The position numbers and the translations under genes were made by a program. This document shows positions 55,580 to 64,000 of a stretch of 64,000 nt of DNA, piece after piece; position 1 is the stretch's first letter, and each line of letters begins with the position of its first letter. The DNA is from Nitrospirota bacterium. GTDB taxonomy: Bacteria; Nitrospirota; Leptospirillia; Leptospirillales; Leptospirillaceae. Under the pieces are notes generated by a model. It was not told where the DNA came from and did no database searches. It saw only the letters and a list, made by a program, of their open reading frames with translations. Location: contig JAJZHW010000002.1 of assembly GCA_021810805.1 (NCBI GenBank), positions 32,988 to 96,987 of the forward strand. Reading direction: 5' to 3'.

Positions 55580-57144
55580 TGACGGGAGACGAACTCGGGC
55601 GCTCGCCCATCCGGCCGGAGGCTCCGGCGGGGGAGGATATTCGCGACCAGGACATTTTCTTGAACCTTCAGTCGGAGATGAACCGGTCCCAGACCGTCAC
55701 CTCGGGAGCCTCCACCGTGGTCGACTGGACGGCGATCCGAAAGATGGCCTCCTCGATCCTGGAGACGAAGAGCAAGGATCTTCTCGTCGGTGCCTATCTT
55801 TCCGTGGCGCTGGCCCGGACGAACGGTCCGGCCGGGGCCGTGGAGGGGATCGCCGTTTTGAACGGGATGGTCGCCGACCACTGGGACGGGCTGTTCCCTC
55901 CCCTCGCCCGCATTCGGGCCCGGAGAAACGCCTTCACCTGGTGGATGGCCCAGATGCAGGAGATCCTTCCCGCGCTGACCTCCCCGGCCCTGACTCCCGA
56001 CGAGATGGAAAGGGGAAAGAAGGGGATCCGGGAGCTCAACGGGACGTTGGGGGAAAAGGATCCCGACGGACCCTCCCTCTCTCCGCTCTACCCCTTTATC
56101 GAGGGTCTGCCCGTATCGCTTCCGGCCGCCCCTCCTCCCCCGGCTCCCGAACCCCCGGCCGCCTCCTCTCCGGCTCCGACTTCCTCGTCGTCGAGCTCCT
56201 CCGGTGGCTCGAGCCCGGCCCCAAACGCCGTCTCGATTCCCGAGGAGGGAGATCCCGTTCTGGTCCTCGAGCAGATTTCTCCGGCCCTCCTGGCGCTCTC
56301 CGACCGCCTTTTCGAGGCCGACCCGGGAGACTCTCGCTCCCTGGCCCTGTCGCGCATGATCCTCTGGGAAGGGATCCGGGAATTGCCGGCAAGCGAAGGC
56401 GGAACGACGCGGATTCCCGCTCCGCCTCCCCACATCCTTTCCGCGCTTGAAGCCCAGCTCGGGTCCGGATCCGAAGAGGGAGCCCTGCGATTTCTTCTGG
56501 GTCTGCAATCGGAATATCCCTTCTGGTTCGATCTCTCCTTCCGGGCGGGGAGCCTGCTCGAGGGGCGCGGCCCCGAAGGGGCGGGAGGGGCGGAGAGTCT
56601 TCGGGGGGCCCTCCGGTCTCTCGTGGCGAGGCTTCCCGGGATCGAGACGCTGTCGTTTTCGGGGGGGGATCTGCCCTTTCTCTCCCCGGAGGGACGATCC
56701 TGGATCGCGAAGGGGTCGGGGGGGGGAGAGGGCGAAGAGGAGGGCGAGGGAAAAGGAAAGGGTTCCGCCCTTCTGTCGAAGGTTCGATCGGCACTGGCGG
56801 ACGGACGGGTCTTCGACGGTTGCGCCCTGTTCGAGGAAATCCGCCGCAAAGAGGCGTCTCCGAGGGGCCGCTTTCTCCTGAACCTCGAGTTTCTGGGCCT
56901 TGTCGAGCCGATGGGCCGGGAATTTCCCGTCCTGGCGCTCTCTCAGGCGCTCCTCGAAGAGATCGAAAAGAACCGCCTCGACCTCTGGGAGCCGTCGCTT
57001 GCCGCCCGGGCCTATCCGACCATCATCGGGATCTTTCAGGCGAACGGGGACGAGGCATTGAGACTGCGGGCGATGGAGCTTTCGGTGCGGCTGGCGGCTC
57101 TCGATATCGCGGGCTCTGTCAAGCTTTTCCAGAACGCGCGATGA
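55576..57144 (+). CDS. tssA: T6SS cap/baseplate protein TssA (ImpA-N)
   Basis: The 522-residue product has the ImpA N-domain (DWTAIRKMASSILETKSKDL and YLSVALARTNGPAGAVEGIA, then MVADHWDGLFPPLARIRARRNAF). A Pro/Ser linker (residues about 175-210, APPPPAPEPP and a serine run) and a Gly/Glu linker near residue 380 separate it from the C-terminal helical domain. TssA organises tube and sheath polymerisation. It is the last core T6SS gene. Confidence 0.9.
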   Translation: MMTGDELGRSPIRPEAPAGEDIRDQDIFLNLQSEMNRSQTVTSGASTVVDWTAIRKMASSILETKSKDLLVGAYLSVALARTNGPAGAVEGIAVLNGMVADHWDGLFPPLARIRARRNAFTWWMAQMQEILPALTSPALTPDEMERGKKGIRELNGTLGEKDPDGPSLSPLYPFIEGLPVSLPAAPPPPAPEPPAASSPAPTSSSSSSSGGSSPAPNAVSIPEEGDPVLVLEQISPALLALSDRLFEADPGDSRSLALSRMILWEGIRELPASEGGTTRIPAPPPHILSALEAQLGSGSEEGALRFLLGLQSEYPFWFDLSFRAGSLLEGRGPEGAGGAESLRGALRSLVARLPGIETLSFSGGDLPFLSPEGRSWIAKGSGGGEGEEEGEGKGKGSALLSKVRSALADGRVFDGCALFEEIRRKEASPRGRFLLNLEFLGLVEPMGREFPVLALSQALLEEIEKNRLDLWEPSLAARAYPTIIGIFQANGDEALRLRAMELSVRLAALDIAGSVKLFQNAR

Positions 57145-57191
57145 CCCGGCTCGCCCCGTGATTCTCCTTCGGACAGGGAGGATCCCTGAAT

Positions 57192-57584
57192 ATGGAGAGG
57201 GTCCGGGGAGTGGAGGATGATCCGATGGCAATAAAGCCTTCCCTTCTCGGCCGGGAGAAGGGTCCGGGAAAAAATCCCGAAGAGGAGGCCCGGGAGCGGT
57301 TTCTTGCGGTTCGCCTCTCCTTCTACCGGGAGCTGGCCCGCCTTCTCCAGATGCGGACGGATATGAGCCTGGCCGATCTTATTGCGGTGCTCGACCAGAC
57401 GGAGAAGTATCCCCGGTCCATCTTGCAGAGTCTGGTCAAGAAGCTTCGGGAGGGGGAGGCCTCCTTCTCCGTGGCGATCCGGGACTTCGTTCCCGTGAGG
57501 GACTCCGTCATCCTGACCCTGGCGGACAAGCGTCTGTGTCCCCTCGAGAGCGCTCTGGAATTTCTCGTCGACATTCCCGAATAG
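57192..57584 (+). CDS. Small T2SS-F-like helical domain protein at the end of the T6SS run
   Basis: The 130-residue soluble protein contains LSFYRELARLLQMRTDMSLA and SILQSLVKKLREGEASFSVA followed by ADKRLCPLESALEFL. This resembles the cytoplasmic GspF/PilC (T2SS-F) helical domain, where FYRQLATLLxAG and the GESLSxAL turn are conserved. The transmembrane part of GspF is absent. The match is by eye, so confidence is moderate. It lies 48 bases after tssA, apparently in the same transcription unit. Confidence 0.55.
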   Translation: MERVRGVEDDPMAIKPSLLGREKGPGKNPEEEARERFLAVRLSFYRELARLLQMRTDMSLADLIAVLDQTEKYPRSILQSLVKKLREGEASFSVAIRDFVPVRDSVILTLADKRLCPLESALEFLVDIPE

Positions 57585-57956
57585 CGGCTTCCTGACGCGT
57601 TGGGGGTCCCTCGCCTCCCGCGATCCTTACTTGTGGACCGGACCGGCGTGGGGACCGAACCGGAGACCGGGATTTTCCGGGGGGAGCGCGTCCGTAAGGA
57701 AGTCTCCGGGAGACTCGAGGCCGGAGGAGTGTCGATCTGTCTTTGGGGCCTCTTTTCCCGGCTGTCGGTCTTTGATTGAAGGACCAGTTTCTCCGGAGTT
57801 TTTCAGGGGTCGGGCGGGAAGATTCGGCTCCGTCACAAGGGTGCATCGTCGATCTCCTGAGGTGACGGTCCGGGAGGAGGGGAGGCCGGGGGCCGAGGGT
57901 GGGAGGGATCCCGGAATTTTTCCAGGGATCATGTCTTTTGAGGACAGGTCGGGAGG
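57585..57956. other. Intergenic region with a hairpin and short upstream ORF before the TpsB-like gene
   Basis: No gene is seen. A compact hairpin GATCCCGGAA-TTT-TTCC(A)GGGATC (57907-57930) is followed directly by an 11-codon ORF (57931-57966, MSFEDRSGGCL) that overlaps the TpsB-like start codon by 10 bases out of frame. The hairpin has no T-run, so it may be a leader structure rather than a terminator. Confidence 0.4.
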
Positions 57957-60155
57957 ATGTCTCTGAACGCGAAGAAGGAAAACACCTCGTCGGCCAGATC
58001 GGGACGCGCGGCTCTTTTGCCGGTCTTTTGGGGGTCGTTGCTGGGGGCGATGGCGATCGGGGGGGCGATCGGAGCGTGGTCTCCGGAGCCTGCCGGGGCC
58101 GGAAGCTGCCAGTCCCCGGGCTCTCTCGGCATCATCATGCTGGACTGTCCCCCCTCGACCCCCTCCCTCCCGAAACCGGGAGGAGGCCATGAGTCCTCCC
58201 CGGAGCGTTTCGACCGGGCCTGGACCTTTCGGATTCGGGTTCCCCAGGGAGACTGGCATTCCGCCGTTCGCGCAAGTGTCGCCGACTGGGTGGGCAAGCG
58301 GCTCTTCCCCCACCCGACGGCCGAGGAGACGGCGCTTCTGAACGCCGAGATCCGGAACCTGACGCGCACGGGATTTCCCGTGAAGGCGTCAAAGGAGTCC
58401 GATCTGATCGCCCGGGTGAGGGTGGAGCCCGAGACGCTCAACCTTGTCGCTTCTCGTCTGGAGTCGGCCGTTCGAAAGAGGCACCTGACCCATCGCCTCA
58501 ACAGGGTGATCGTGACGGGGGGAGAAAAGAAGGAGAACGACTTCGCCGCGGATCAGATTCCCGTTCCCAAGGACAGGATCGTCCAATCGGACCGGATGTC
58601 GCAAAGGCTCTACGACATCTCCCAGGTGCCGGGATTTTCCCGGGCGGACGGGATGATGGTCCCGGCCATCGCCACGCGCAACGTCAATTTTTCCCTGCCC
58701 CATATCCTGACGCTTCACAGCAACGCGAAAGACGTTTCCCGGGACATCCGCCGCCAGATCGTCCTCCTCCTTGCCAACCTTCTCGTCGACATGAAGAATC
58801 CCCGGAGCCAGGGTCTCGTCAATGGCCTGTCCGACCGCCTCTCCCGGATTTCCTGGCCGCTTCTCACGATCGGGAAGGAGTCGGGGGACTCGTTCCATGT
58901 GGAGGTTCCTCCGCGTCTTCTGAACACCCTCAAGAACATCCTTCTTCAGACAGTCGCCGTGGGGGAGATCTCCACCAATCTCTACGGCGTTGACGCCAAG
59001 GGACAGCTCTCCACGGGGAACCTCTTCTCTCCGAAGGAGGCTCTGCCGGAGTACGACGATTTTCTCGTCCACATCACGCCGGTCTCGACGTTTTCGGGAT
59101 CGCAGATCGAGGTCGACGACTACGGGTACGCCGCCACCGGCGCCATCGTTCTCAATGCGGTGGGGGATGTCAACAACGCCCTGGTGGCCGGGGGGCTCTT
59201 CACCGTCAATGCCTCCACGACCTTCGGGGGGATGAACGCGGGGACGGTTTCCTACTCCCTGCCGTTCGGTCTTTATTTCCGGATGGGGGTGGACCTCTCC
59301 GCCATGAACTATACCCTGGGGGGCGGGATATCCCCCTGGGGAAGCGGATCGAACACCAGTGCGCTCAAGGCCCTGGGGGTCAGTGGGAGTAACGACTCCG
59401 GGGACCTGTGGGCCAGCCAGACGCCGCTCCAGAGCGAGAAGGGGCAGCTGACCGTCAAGGAGACGGTCTTCATGAAGTCCTTCCACGACATCTATTCTCA
59501 GACGGTGCAGAACGACCGGAGCATAGTGGGGGCCATCCTGGACCTTTCAATCTCCCGAACCTTCGGAAAGCTCAGCCTCTCCTTCGACCTCTCCGACACG
59601 GAATACGACCTCTCCCAGTCCGGGTCCTCGAGCCCCCTGAACCCCTTCTATTACGACACGCCGGGGCTCCAGAACTATGTCGTCGCCAACGGCCAGATCG
59701 CCTATACCCTGAGCCCGGTCTACTCGCTGTCGCTCGGGACGGTCGACCAGCAATATGTCGGGGCGGGAACCCTCGATCCGATGCTCCAGGCGACCCTGGG
59801 CGGAGTCTCCAACATGATCGCCCTCCCCACGGCCGCCCTTTTCGGCAACGATCTCTATGCCGGGATGCTGACCTTCACCCGCACCGACCGGGTGGATACG
59901 GGGGCCTTCATGAGCTCCTTTCTGTTCGACATCGGGGAGATCTCGGGGATCGGGTCGCAGTATGCCGCCATGGGTCCGGGGGTCGAGGAGGCCTATTCCG
60001 CGACCCATTTCTTCGCGAAGATCGATGTGGCCGCTCCGGTCGGCGCTCTTCCTCTGGCGGGGCTGGGGAGCTCGGTCACCGCCCTCTCGGGGGGCAACAT
60101 CGTCCAGGGGGGGATCCCCATCCAGCTCTGGTTCTCCGTGGGTGTCCGGGACTGA
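57957..60155 (+). CDS. TpsB/FhaC-like outer-membrane transporter of a two-partner secretion system
   Basis: The 732-residue product has a basic, hydrophobic signal-like N-terminus (residues 1-48), a 350-residue soluble part and a beta-rich C-terminal half. The latter has the TpsB barrel pattern: DDYGYAATGAIVLNAVGDVN, NALVAGGLFTVNASTTFGG, and SYSLPFGLYFRMGVDLSAM followed by NYTLGGG. TpsB proteins export the long adhesin encoded next. The POTRA region is atypical and I cannot place its domains; it is longer than in FhaC. GGAGG lies against ATG 57957 with no spacer, so initiation may be unusual or the true start slightly different. Confidence 0.72.
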   Translation: MSLNAKKENTSSARSGRAALLPVFWGSLLGAMAIGGAIGAWSPEPAGAGSCQSPGSLGIIMLDCPPSTPSLPKPGGGHESSPERFDRAWTFRIRVPQGDWHSAVRASVADWVGKRLFPHPTAEETALLNAEIRNLTRTGFPVKASKESDLIARVRVEPETLNLVASRLESAVRKRHLTHRLNRVIVTGGEKKENDFAADQIPVPKDRIVQSDRMSQRLYDISQVPGFSRADGMMVPAIATRNVNFSLPHILTLHSNAKDVSRDIRRQIVLLLANLLVDMKNPRSQGLVNGLSDRLSRISWPLLTIGKESGDSFHVEVPPRLLNTLKNILLQTVAVGEISTNLYGVDAKGQLSTGNLFSPKEALPEYDDFLVHITPVSTFSGSQIEVDDYGYAATGAIVLNAVGDVNNALVAGGLFTVNASTTFGGMNAGTVSYSLPFGLYFRMGVDLSAMNYTLGGGISPWGSGSNTSALKALGVSGSNDSGDLWASQTPLQSEKGQLTVKETVFMKSFHDIYSQTVQNDRSIVGAILDLSISRTFGKLSLSFDLSDTEYDLSQSGSSSPLNPFYYDTPGLQNYVVANGQIAYTLSPVYSLSLGTVDQQYVGAGTLDPMLQATLGGVSNMIALPTAALFGNDLYAGMLTFTRTDRVDTGAFMSSFLFDIGEISGIGSQYAAMGPGVEEAYSATHFFAKIDVAAPVGALPLAGLGSSVTALSGGNIVQGGIPIQLWFSVGVRD

Positions 60156-60209
60156 TTTGAGACCGGGTTGAGAGAGCCTCTTGCCTCCGAAAAATAATCG
60201 GCGCATGCT

Positions 60210-60215
60210 TATAAT
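60210..60215 (+). promoter_or_regulatory. Possible -10 box before the TpsA-like gene
   Basis: A perfect TATAAT at 60210-60215 with TG four bases before it lies in an AT-rich stretch of the 198-base gap. No good -35 is seen at 16-18 bp. Predicted leader length is about 135 bases. Confidence 0.35.
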
Positions 60216-60353
60216 GAAAACTTTTCTCCTGGAACTCGACGAAAAAAAACTTTAGAAATCATCGATAGAGACATCCTTTCGTCTTCGGATGAAGACAAAG
60301 GGAAACCAGGTCCCAGAGCTATTATGTGCGGCATGAACCGAGGAGACTCTCCC

Positions 60354-63300
60354 ATGAAAAGACGCGTGCATCCTCCCCGAAAGCCGGCCTCCCTCGGCCG
60401 GACGATTCTTTCCGGGGTCCTCTCTGCGGCGATCGTGATGGGGCCCTTTCCGGTGGCGGGCTTCGAAAAGGCGGACGCCCTCCCCCGCGGGGGGACGGTG
60501 ACGAAAGGCCAGGCCACGCTGGGATACAGCACGGCCAAGCTTCTGGTGAGCCAGTCGACCCAAAGCGCCAGCTTCAGCTGGTCGAGCTTCAACGTCAAAT
60601 CCGGCCAGAGCGTCGTCTACAGGACTCCCGGCTCCAAGTCCGTCTCCCTCAACTTCATCGGAGGAACGAGCCCGGCCCGAATCTCAGGGTCGGTCCGCTC
60701 CAACGGGATCCTCGAGTTCATGGACGCGAACGGCATCGTCTTCGGCCAGGGAAGCACCGTCTCCGCGGCCGGCGTCATGGCCTTCGGCTCGAAGACCCCG
60801 TGGGGGGCCCCCACCGGAGCGGTCTCGAATGCCGGAACGATCTCTGTCTCCCCCGGCGGGGTCGCGGCCCTGGTGGGAACATCGGTCTCGAATACCGGGA
60901 CGATCGCCGCCCCGGGGGGCGAGGTCGTGCTGGCCGCCGGATCCACGGTGACCCCGATGTTCTCCACGGGGAGTTCGTCCTTTTCGGTGGCGACCTCGGG
61001 GGGAGGGACGGTGGTCGACTCCGGGATCATCTCGGCCCGGGAGGAGGGGGGGCAGTCCGGAACGATCGTGCTCAAAAGCGGCATGGACTCCGGGACGACG
61101 ACCCTCGCTCCCACCGCCGTCCTCGACGCCTCGGCGCCAAACGGCGGAAACGGGGGATCCATCGAGACCTCGGGGGCCCGGGTGAACGTCGATCCCGGGG
61201 CCTTCGTCACCACCGCCGCCCCCGACGGCACGACCGGTACGTGGACGCTCGACCCGCAATCGTTCTATATCGGCATGAATACGGGCACGGCGAGCAACAC
61301 GGCCGGAAACGTCCTGAACTACGAGGACATCTCGGCCGCGACCCTCGACACCCTGCTCGGATCAAGCAACGTCGTCATCGACAGCACCCAGGGGGGCAAG
61401 GGATCGCTTGGCAATATCTACGTCGACAGCGCTCTTTCCTGGAGCTCCACCAACAAGCTGACCTTGAACGCGGTCAACAATATCGAGGTCAACGCGGGGA
61501 TCGCGGCCTCGTCCGGCTCCCTCACCCTGCGCGCCGACGACATGGCGATCGGGGGGAGCGAGACCACCCCCACCACAAGTGGGGTTCCTTCCGGAGTCGG
61601 CACGGTGGCGGTGAATTCGGGGGGGAGCCTCTCGGTGGGGGGAACCCTCGACATCTACTACAACCCGGGCAACTACGCCACCCCTACCGCCTATACGAAT
61701 AGCGGCACCGGCACGACCCATGCCTTCATGCTCCTCTCATCAAGTGCCGACCTCGAGTACATCGATGGTCATCAGACGACGGCGGCTCTGGGGTACAACT
61801 ACGCCCTGAACGCGAGCCTTGCATTGGGATCGTACAGCTGGACACCCTTCGGGAACGCCACGACGTCCTATTCCGGGATCTTCAACGGCCAGGGCTATCT
61901 TGTGAGCGGGTATACGATCGGGACCTCCGGGACGCCCTATTCGGGAACCAACGTCGGGTTCTTCGGGATTCTAGGCTCGAGTGGGATCGTCGAGAACCTG
62001 GGGGTCTCGGGGACGATCGACGCCGCCAATGCTTCTTATGTGGGCGGAATCGTGGGGTGCAATGCCGGCACGGTGGAGTATTCCTACAATGCGGGAGCGG
62101 TGGTCGGGGGATCGACGACGACGGCTGGAGGCGCGGGGGCTTCGGTCGGCGGGATCGCGGGGGCCAATTCCGGGACGGTGGAGTACTCCTACAATACGGG
62201 AGCGGTGACCGGGGGAGCGGGAGGAACCGGAGCGGCCGCCACAGGGACAAACGGTTCCGGTGGAAATGGCGGAAATGGCGGGAGCGCCGGCGGGATCGCG
62301 GGATCCAATGCCGGGACGGTGAAGTACTCCTACAATACCGGGGCGGTGGTCGGAGGAGCGGGAGGCAGCGGAAACGCAGGAAGCGGGACAGGTACAGGGG
62401 GCACCGGAGGCACTGGCGGAGACGCCGGGGGAGTCGTCGGCACGAACAGCTCCGGGGCCTCCGTCGTCGTGGGCTACTCCTACAATACGGGCGCGGTGAC
62501 CGGGGGTGCCGGGGGAGCGGGCGGCAATGCCGGAACGAATTCGGGAACAAATGGGACTGGCGGGAACGGGGGCGCCGGGGGCGGGGTGGCGGGAACGAAT
62601 GCCGCCACGGTGGAGTATGCCTATAGCACCGGGAATGTCTCGAGCGGCACGGTAGGAATCGCTGGAACCACCGGCACGGGAGGATCCCCGGGTTCCGCAG
62701 GCGTCGCCGGCGGGGTCGTGGGAACCGACTCGAGCGGCACCTATACCGACGACTACTGGAACACGAACGCCACGATCTCTCCCGCAAACACCACCGGCGT
62801 CGGAAGCTCCTCGTCGTCCGGGGTGAGCGGTCTTCTCGACACAGCTTTTGCCACGTCGACGAATTTTTCTGGATGGACATTTAATACCTGGAACAGTAGT
62901 GGGGCTTTTGCTTCCTCCGGAACGGCGGCCCCCTGGTACGAAGGAACGGTGAGCAATGCCCCCATGCTGGTGATCGATCTTCCCACGGCCACCGTCACGG
63001 CGCTCTCCGGGACCTCTGTCTACAGCGGAACGGCGGCCACTCAAGCGACCGGGACGACCTACGACATGGGGGCCACCTCTCTTCCTTCCGGGGTGACGGT
63101 GTCTTCAACCACGAGCTCCGCCAATGCGGGAACATATGCGGTCACTCCGACTTTTTCCGGGACGAGTGCGCCCGCGGGCCAGACGAGCACGGTCGCGGTC
63201 GCCGCCTCGGGGGAGTGGGATATTTCTCCGGCGCCGCTGGCCTTGTCCACGACGCTCTCCAAGGTCTATGACGGGACGACGACGGCGGCCCTCTCGGGAT

Positions 63301-64000
63301 CAAACGCGACTCTTTCCGGGTTTGTGAATAGCCAATCCGGGGCACTGACTTCTGCCTCTGGAACCTTCACGTCTTCGAATGTCGGGAGCAGTATCGGCGG
63401 GACGGTCAGCCTCTCGACCTCCAACCTCAATTCCGGCTCTGGCACCGGGTTCTCCTGGTCCAACTACACGCTTCCCACGACGTTCACGGGGGGCTCGATC
63501 ACCGCCCTTCCCGTGACGGCGACGGCGAATACAGCAAGCATGACGTACGGGGGAACGGTTCCATCTTTGTCTGGGACGTTCTCTACGACCGGGCCGACGG
63601 GGGGCCTGACGAACCTGTCAGGAACCTGGTCGACGACGGCGACGAGCTCCTCCAACGCGGGGTCCTATGGAATCACGTCGGGGAGCTACACATACGGAGG
63701 TGGTGCCGTGGCGGGGGACTTTAGCATTGCCCAAGCCTCCGGGAATTCGTCGGCCTTGACGATCAATCCGGCCGCGCTGACTCTCTCGACGACGCTTTCG
63801 AAGGTCTACGACGGCACGACGGCGGCGGCCCTCTCGGGATCAAACGCGACTCTTTCCGGGTTTGTGAATAGCCAATCCGGGGCACTGACTTCTGCCTCTG
63901 GAACCTTCACGTCTTCGAATGTCGGGAGCAGTATCGGCGGGACGGTCAGCCTCTCGACCTCCAACCTCAATTCCGGCTCTGGCACCGGGTTCTCCTGGTC
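60354..64000 (+). CDS. TpsA-type filamentous haemagglutinin-like adhesin, truncated by the window edge
   Basis: ATG 60354 follows AGGAG by about 8 bases; in-frame ATGs at 60324 and 60333 also exist. The open frame continues to the window end (1215+ codons) with no stop. After a long signal sequence comes the TPS N-domain: YSTAKLLVSQSTQSASFSWS, VSLNFIGGTSPARISGSVRS, NGILEFMDANGIVFGQGS. GLUG-type repeats (VGGIVGCNAGTVEYSYNAGA and variants) and at least two YDG repeats (LSKVYDGTTTAALSG) follow, with MBG-like linkers. It should be secreted by the TpsB-like protein upstream and form a long cell-surface beta-helix for adhesion. Confidence 0.85.
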   Translation, partial: MKRRVHPPRKPASLGRTILSGVLSAAIVMGPFPVAGFEKADALPRGGTVTKGQATLGYSTAKLLVSQSTQSASFSWSSFNVKSGQSVVYRTPGSKSVSLNFIGGTSPARISGSVRSNGILEFMDANGIVFGQGSTVSAAGVMAFGSKTPWGAPTGAVSNAGTISVSPGGVAALVGTSVSNTGTIAAPGGEVVLAAGSTVTPMFSTGSSSFSVATSGGGTVVDSGIISAREEGGQSGTIVLKSGMDSGTTTLAPTAVLDASAPNGGNGGSIETSGARVNVDPGAFVTTAAPDGTTGTWTLDPQSFYIGMNTGTASNTAGNVLNYEDISAATLDTLLGSSNVVIDSTQGGKGSLGNIYVDSALSWSSTNKLTLNAVNNIEVNAGIAASSGSLTLRADDMAIGGSETTPTTSGVPSGVGTVAVNSGGSLSVGGTLDIYYNPGNYATPTAYTNSGTGTTHAFMLLSSSADLEYIDGHQTTAALGYNYALNASLALGSYSWTPFGNATTSYSGIFNGQGYLVSGYTIGTSGTPYSGTNVGFFGILGSSGIVENLGVSGTIDAANASYVGGIVGCNAGTVEYSYNAGAVVGGSTTTAGGAGASVGGIAGANSGTVEYSYNTGAVTGGAGGTGAAATGTNGSGGNGGNGGSAGGIAGSNAGTVKYSYNTGAVVGGAGGSGNAGSGTGTGGTGGTGGDAGGVVGTNSSGASVVVGYSYNTGAVTGGAGGAGGNAGTNSGTNGTGGNGGAGGGVAGTNAATVEYAYSTGNVSSGTVGIAGTTGTGGSPGSAGVAGGVVGTDSSGTYTDDYWNTNATISPANTTGVGSSSSSGVSGLLDTAFATSTNFSGWTFNTWNSSGAFASSGTAAPWYEGTVSNAPMLVIDLPTATVTALSGTSVYSGTAATQATGTTYDMGATSLPSGVTVSSTTSSANAGTYAVTPTFSGTSAPAGQTSTVAVAASGEWDISPAPLALSTTLSKVYDGTTTAALSGSNATLSGFVNSQSGALTSASGTFTSSNVGSSIGGTVSLSTSNLNSGSGTGFSWSNYTLPTTFTGGSITALPVTATANTASMTYGGTVPSLSGTFSTTGPTGGLTNLSGTWSTTATSSSNAGSYGITSGSYTYGGGAVAGDFSIAQASGNSSALTINPAALTLSTTLSKVYDGTTAAALSGSNATLSGFVNSQSGALTSASGTFTSSNVGSSIGGTVSLSTSNLNSGSGTGFSW
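63283..63460 (+). repeat. Perfect direct repeat in the adhesin, copy 1 (period 540 bp)
   Basis: 178 bases identical to 63823-64000, spanning the YDG repeat core (GSNATLSGFVNSQSGALTSA and onward). The match continues to the window edge, so the true length is unknown. Confidence 0.95.
63823..64000 (+). repeat. Perfect direct repeat in the adhesin, copy 2 (runs to window edge)
   Basis: Second copy of the 540-bp-period unit, identical to 63283-63460 over all 178 visible bases, including synonymous positions. This points to recent duplication or gene conversion. Confidence 0.95.

Overview
The window reads as chromosomal DNA of a Gram-negative, GC-rich bacterium. It has outer-membrane assembly (BamD), lipoproteins with lipoboxes, periplasmic c-type cytochromes, a two-partner secretion pair and a complete type VI secretion system (T6SS). 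The mix of housekeeping genes, diheme cytochromes and very small membrane proteins suggests a Nitrospirota iron oxidiser such as Leptospirillum. That assignment is inference; a 16S or ribosomal-protein search would settle it. No insertion sequence, integrase or CRISPR array was seen.

Layout. 1-5.5 kb: the tail of a Fis-type regulator, a FabH-like ketoacyl synthase (minus), then bamD, a siroheme-synthase N-domain gene, a small membrane protein, a PstS-like binding protein and an APC permease. 5.5-8 kb: sparse DNA with two short paralogous membrane proteins on the minus strand, a tRNA-Leu(GAG), pyrE, and a 44-residue membrane protein behind a near-consensus promoter. 8-13 kb: a class A penicillin-binding protein, a coiled-coil membrane protein, and a diheme cytochrome pair resembling TsdB/TsdA (thiosulfate dehydrogenase). 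13-21.5 kb: gap-pgk-tpiA-secG, a peptide/nickel-type ABC importer (binding protein and two permeases), a HAD phosphatase and a DUF4149 protein. 22-24 kb: a chemoreceptor. 24-31 kb: the F1Fo ATP synthase operon, atpI/Z-B-E-F-H-A-G-D-C, with a plausible promoter and terminator.

31.6-57.6 kb: a single-direction T6SS locus holding all core genes: tssB, tssC, hcp, tssE, tssF, tssG, clpV and vgrG, then a spike/cargo cassette, then tssJ, tssK, tssL, tssM and tssA. TssJLM form the envelope complex; TssA/E/F/G/K the baseplate; TssBC the sheath, recycled by ClpV; Hcp the tube; VgrG plus a DUF4150 PAAR-like protein the tip. The cassette is the most unusual part. VgrG stops just where its beta-stranded needle should begin. 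Two stand-alone, AT-richer, paralogous needle-like proteins follow, carrying the Gly-Asn-x-Thr repeats usually seen at the end of VgrG, and remnants of the VgrG tail lie after them. DUF2169-pentapeptide, pentapeptide, DUF3540 and DUF4150 genes complete the cassette, and no obvious toxin domain is visible.

57.6-64 kb: a T2SS-F-like small protein closes the T6SS run. A TpsB-like outer-membrane transporter and a very large TpsA/haemagglutinin-type adhesin follow; the adhesin runs off the right edge and contains GLUG and YDG repeats, including a 540-bp-period perfect DNA repeat.
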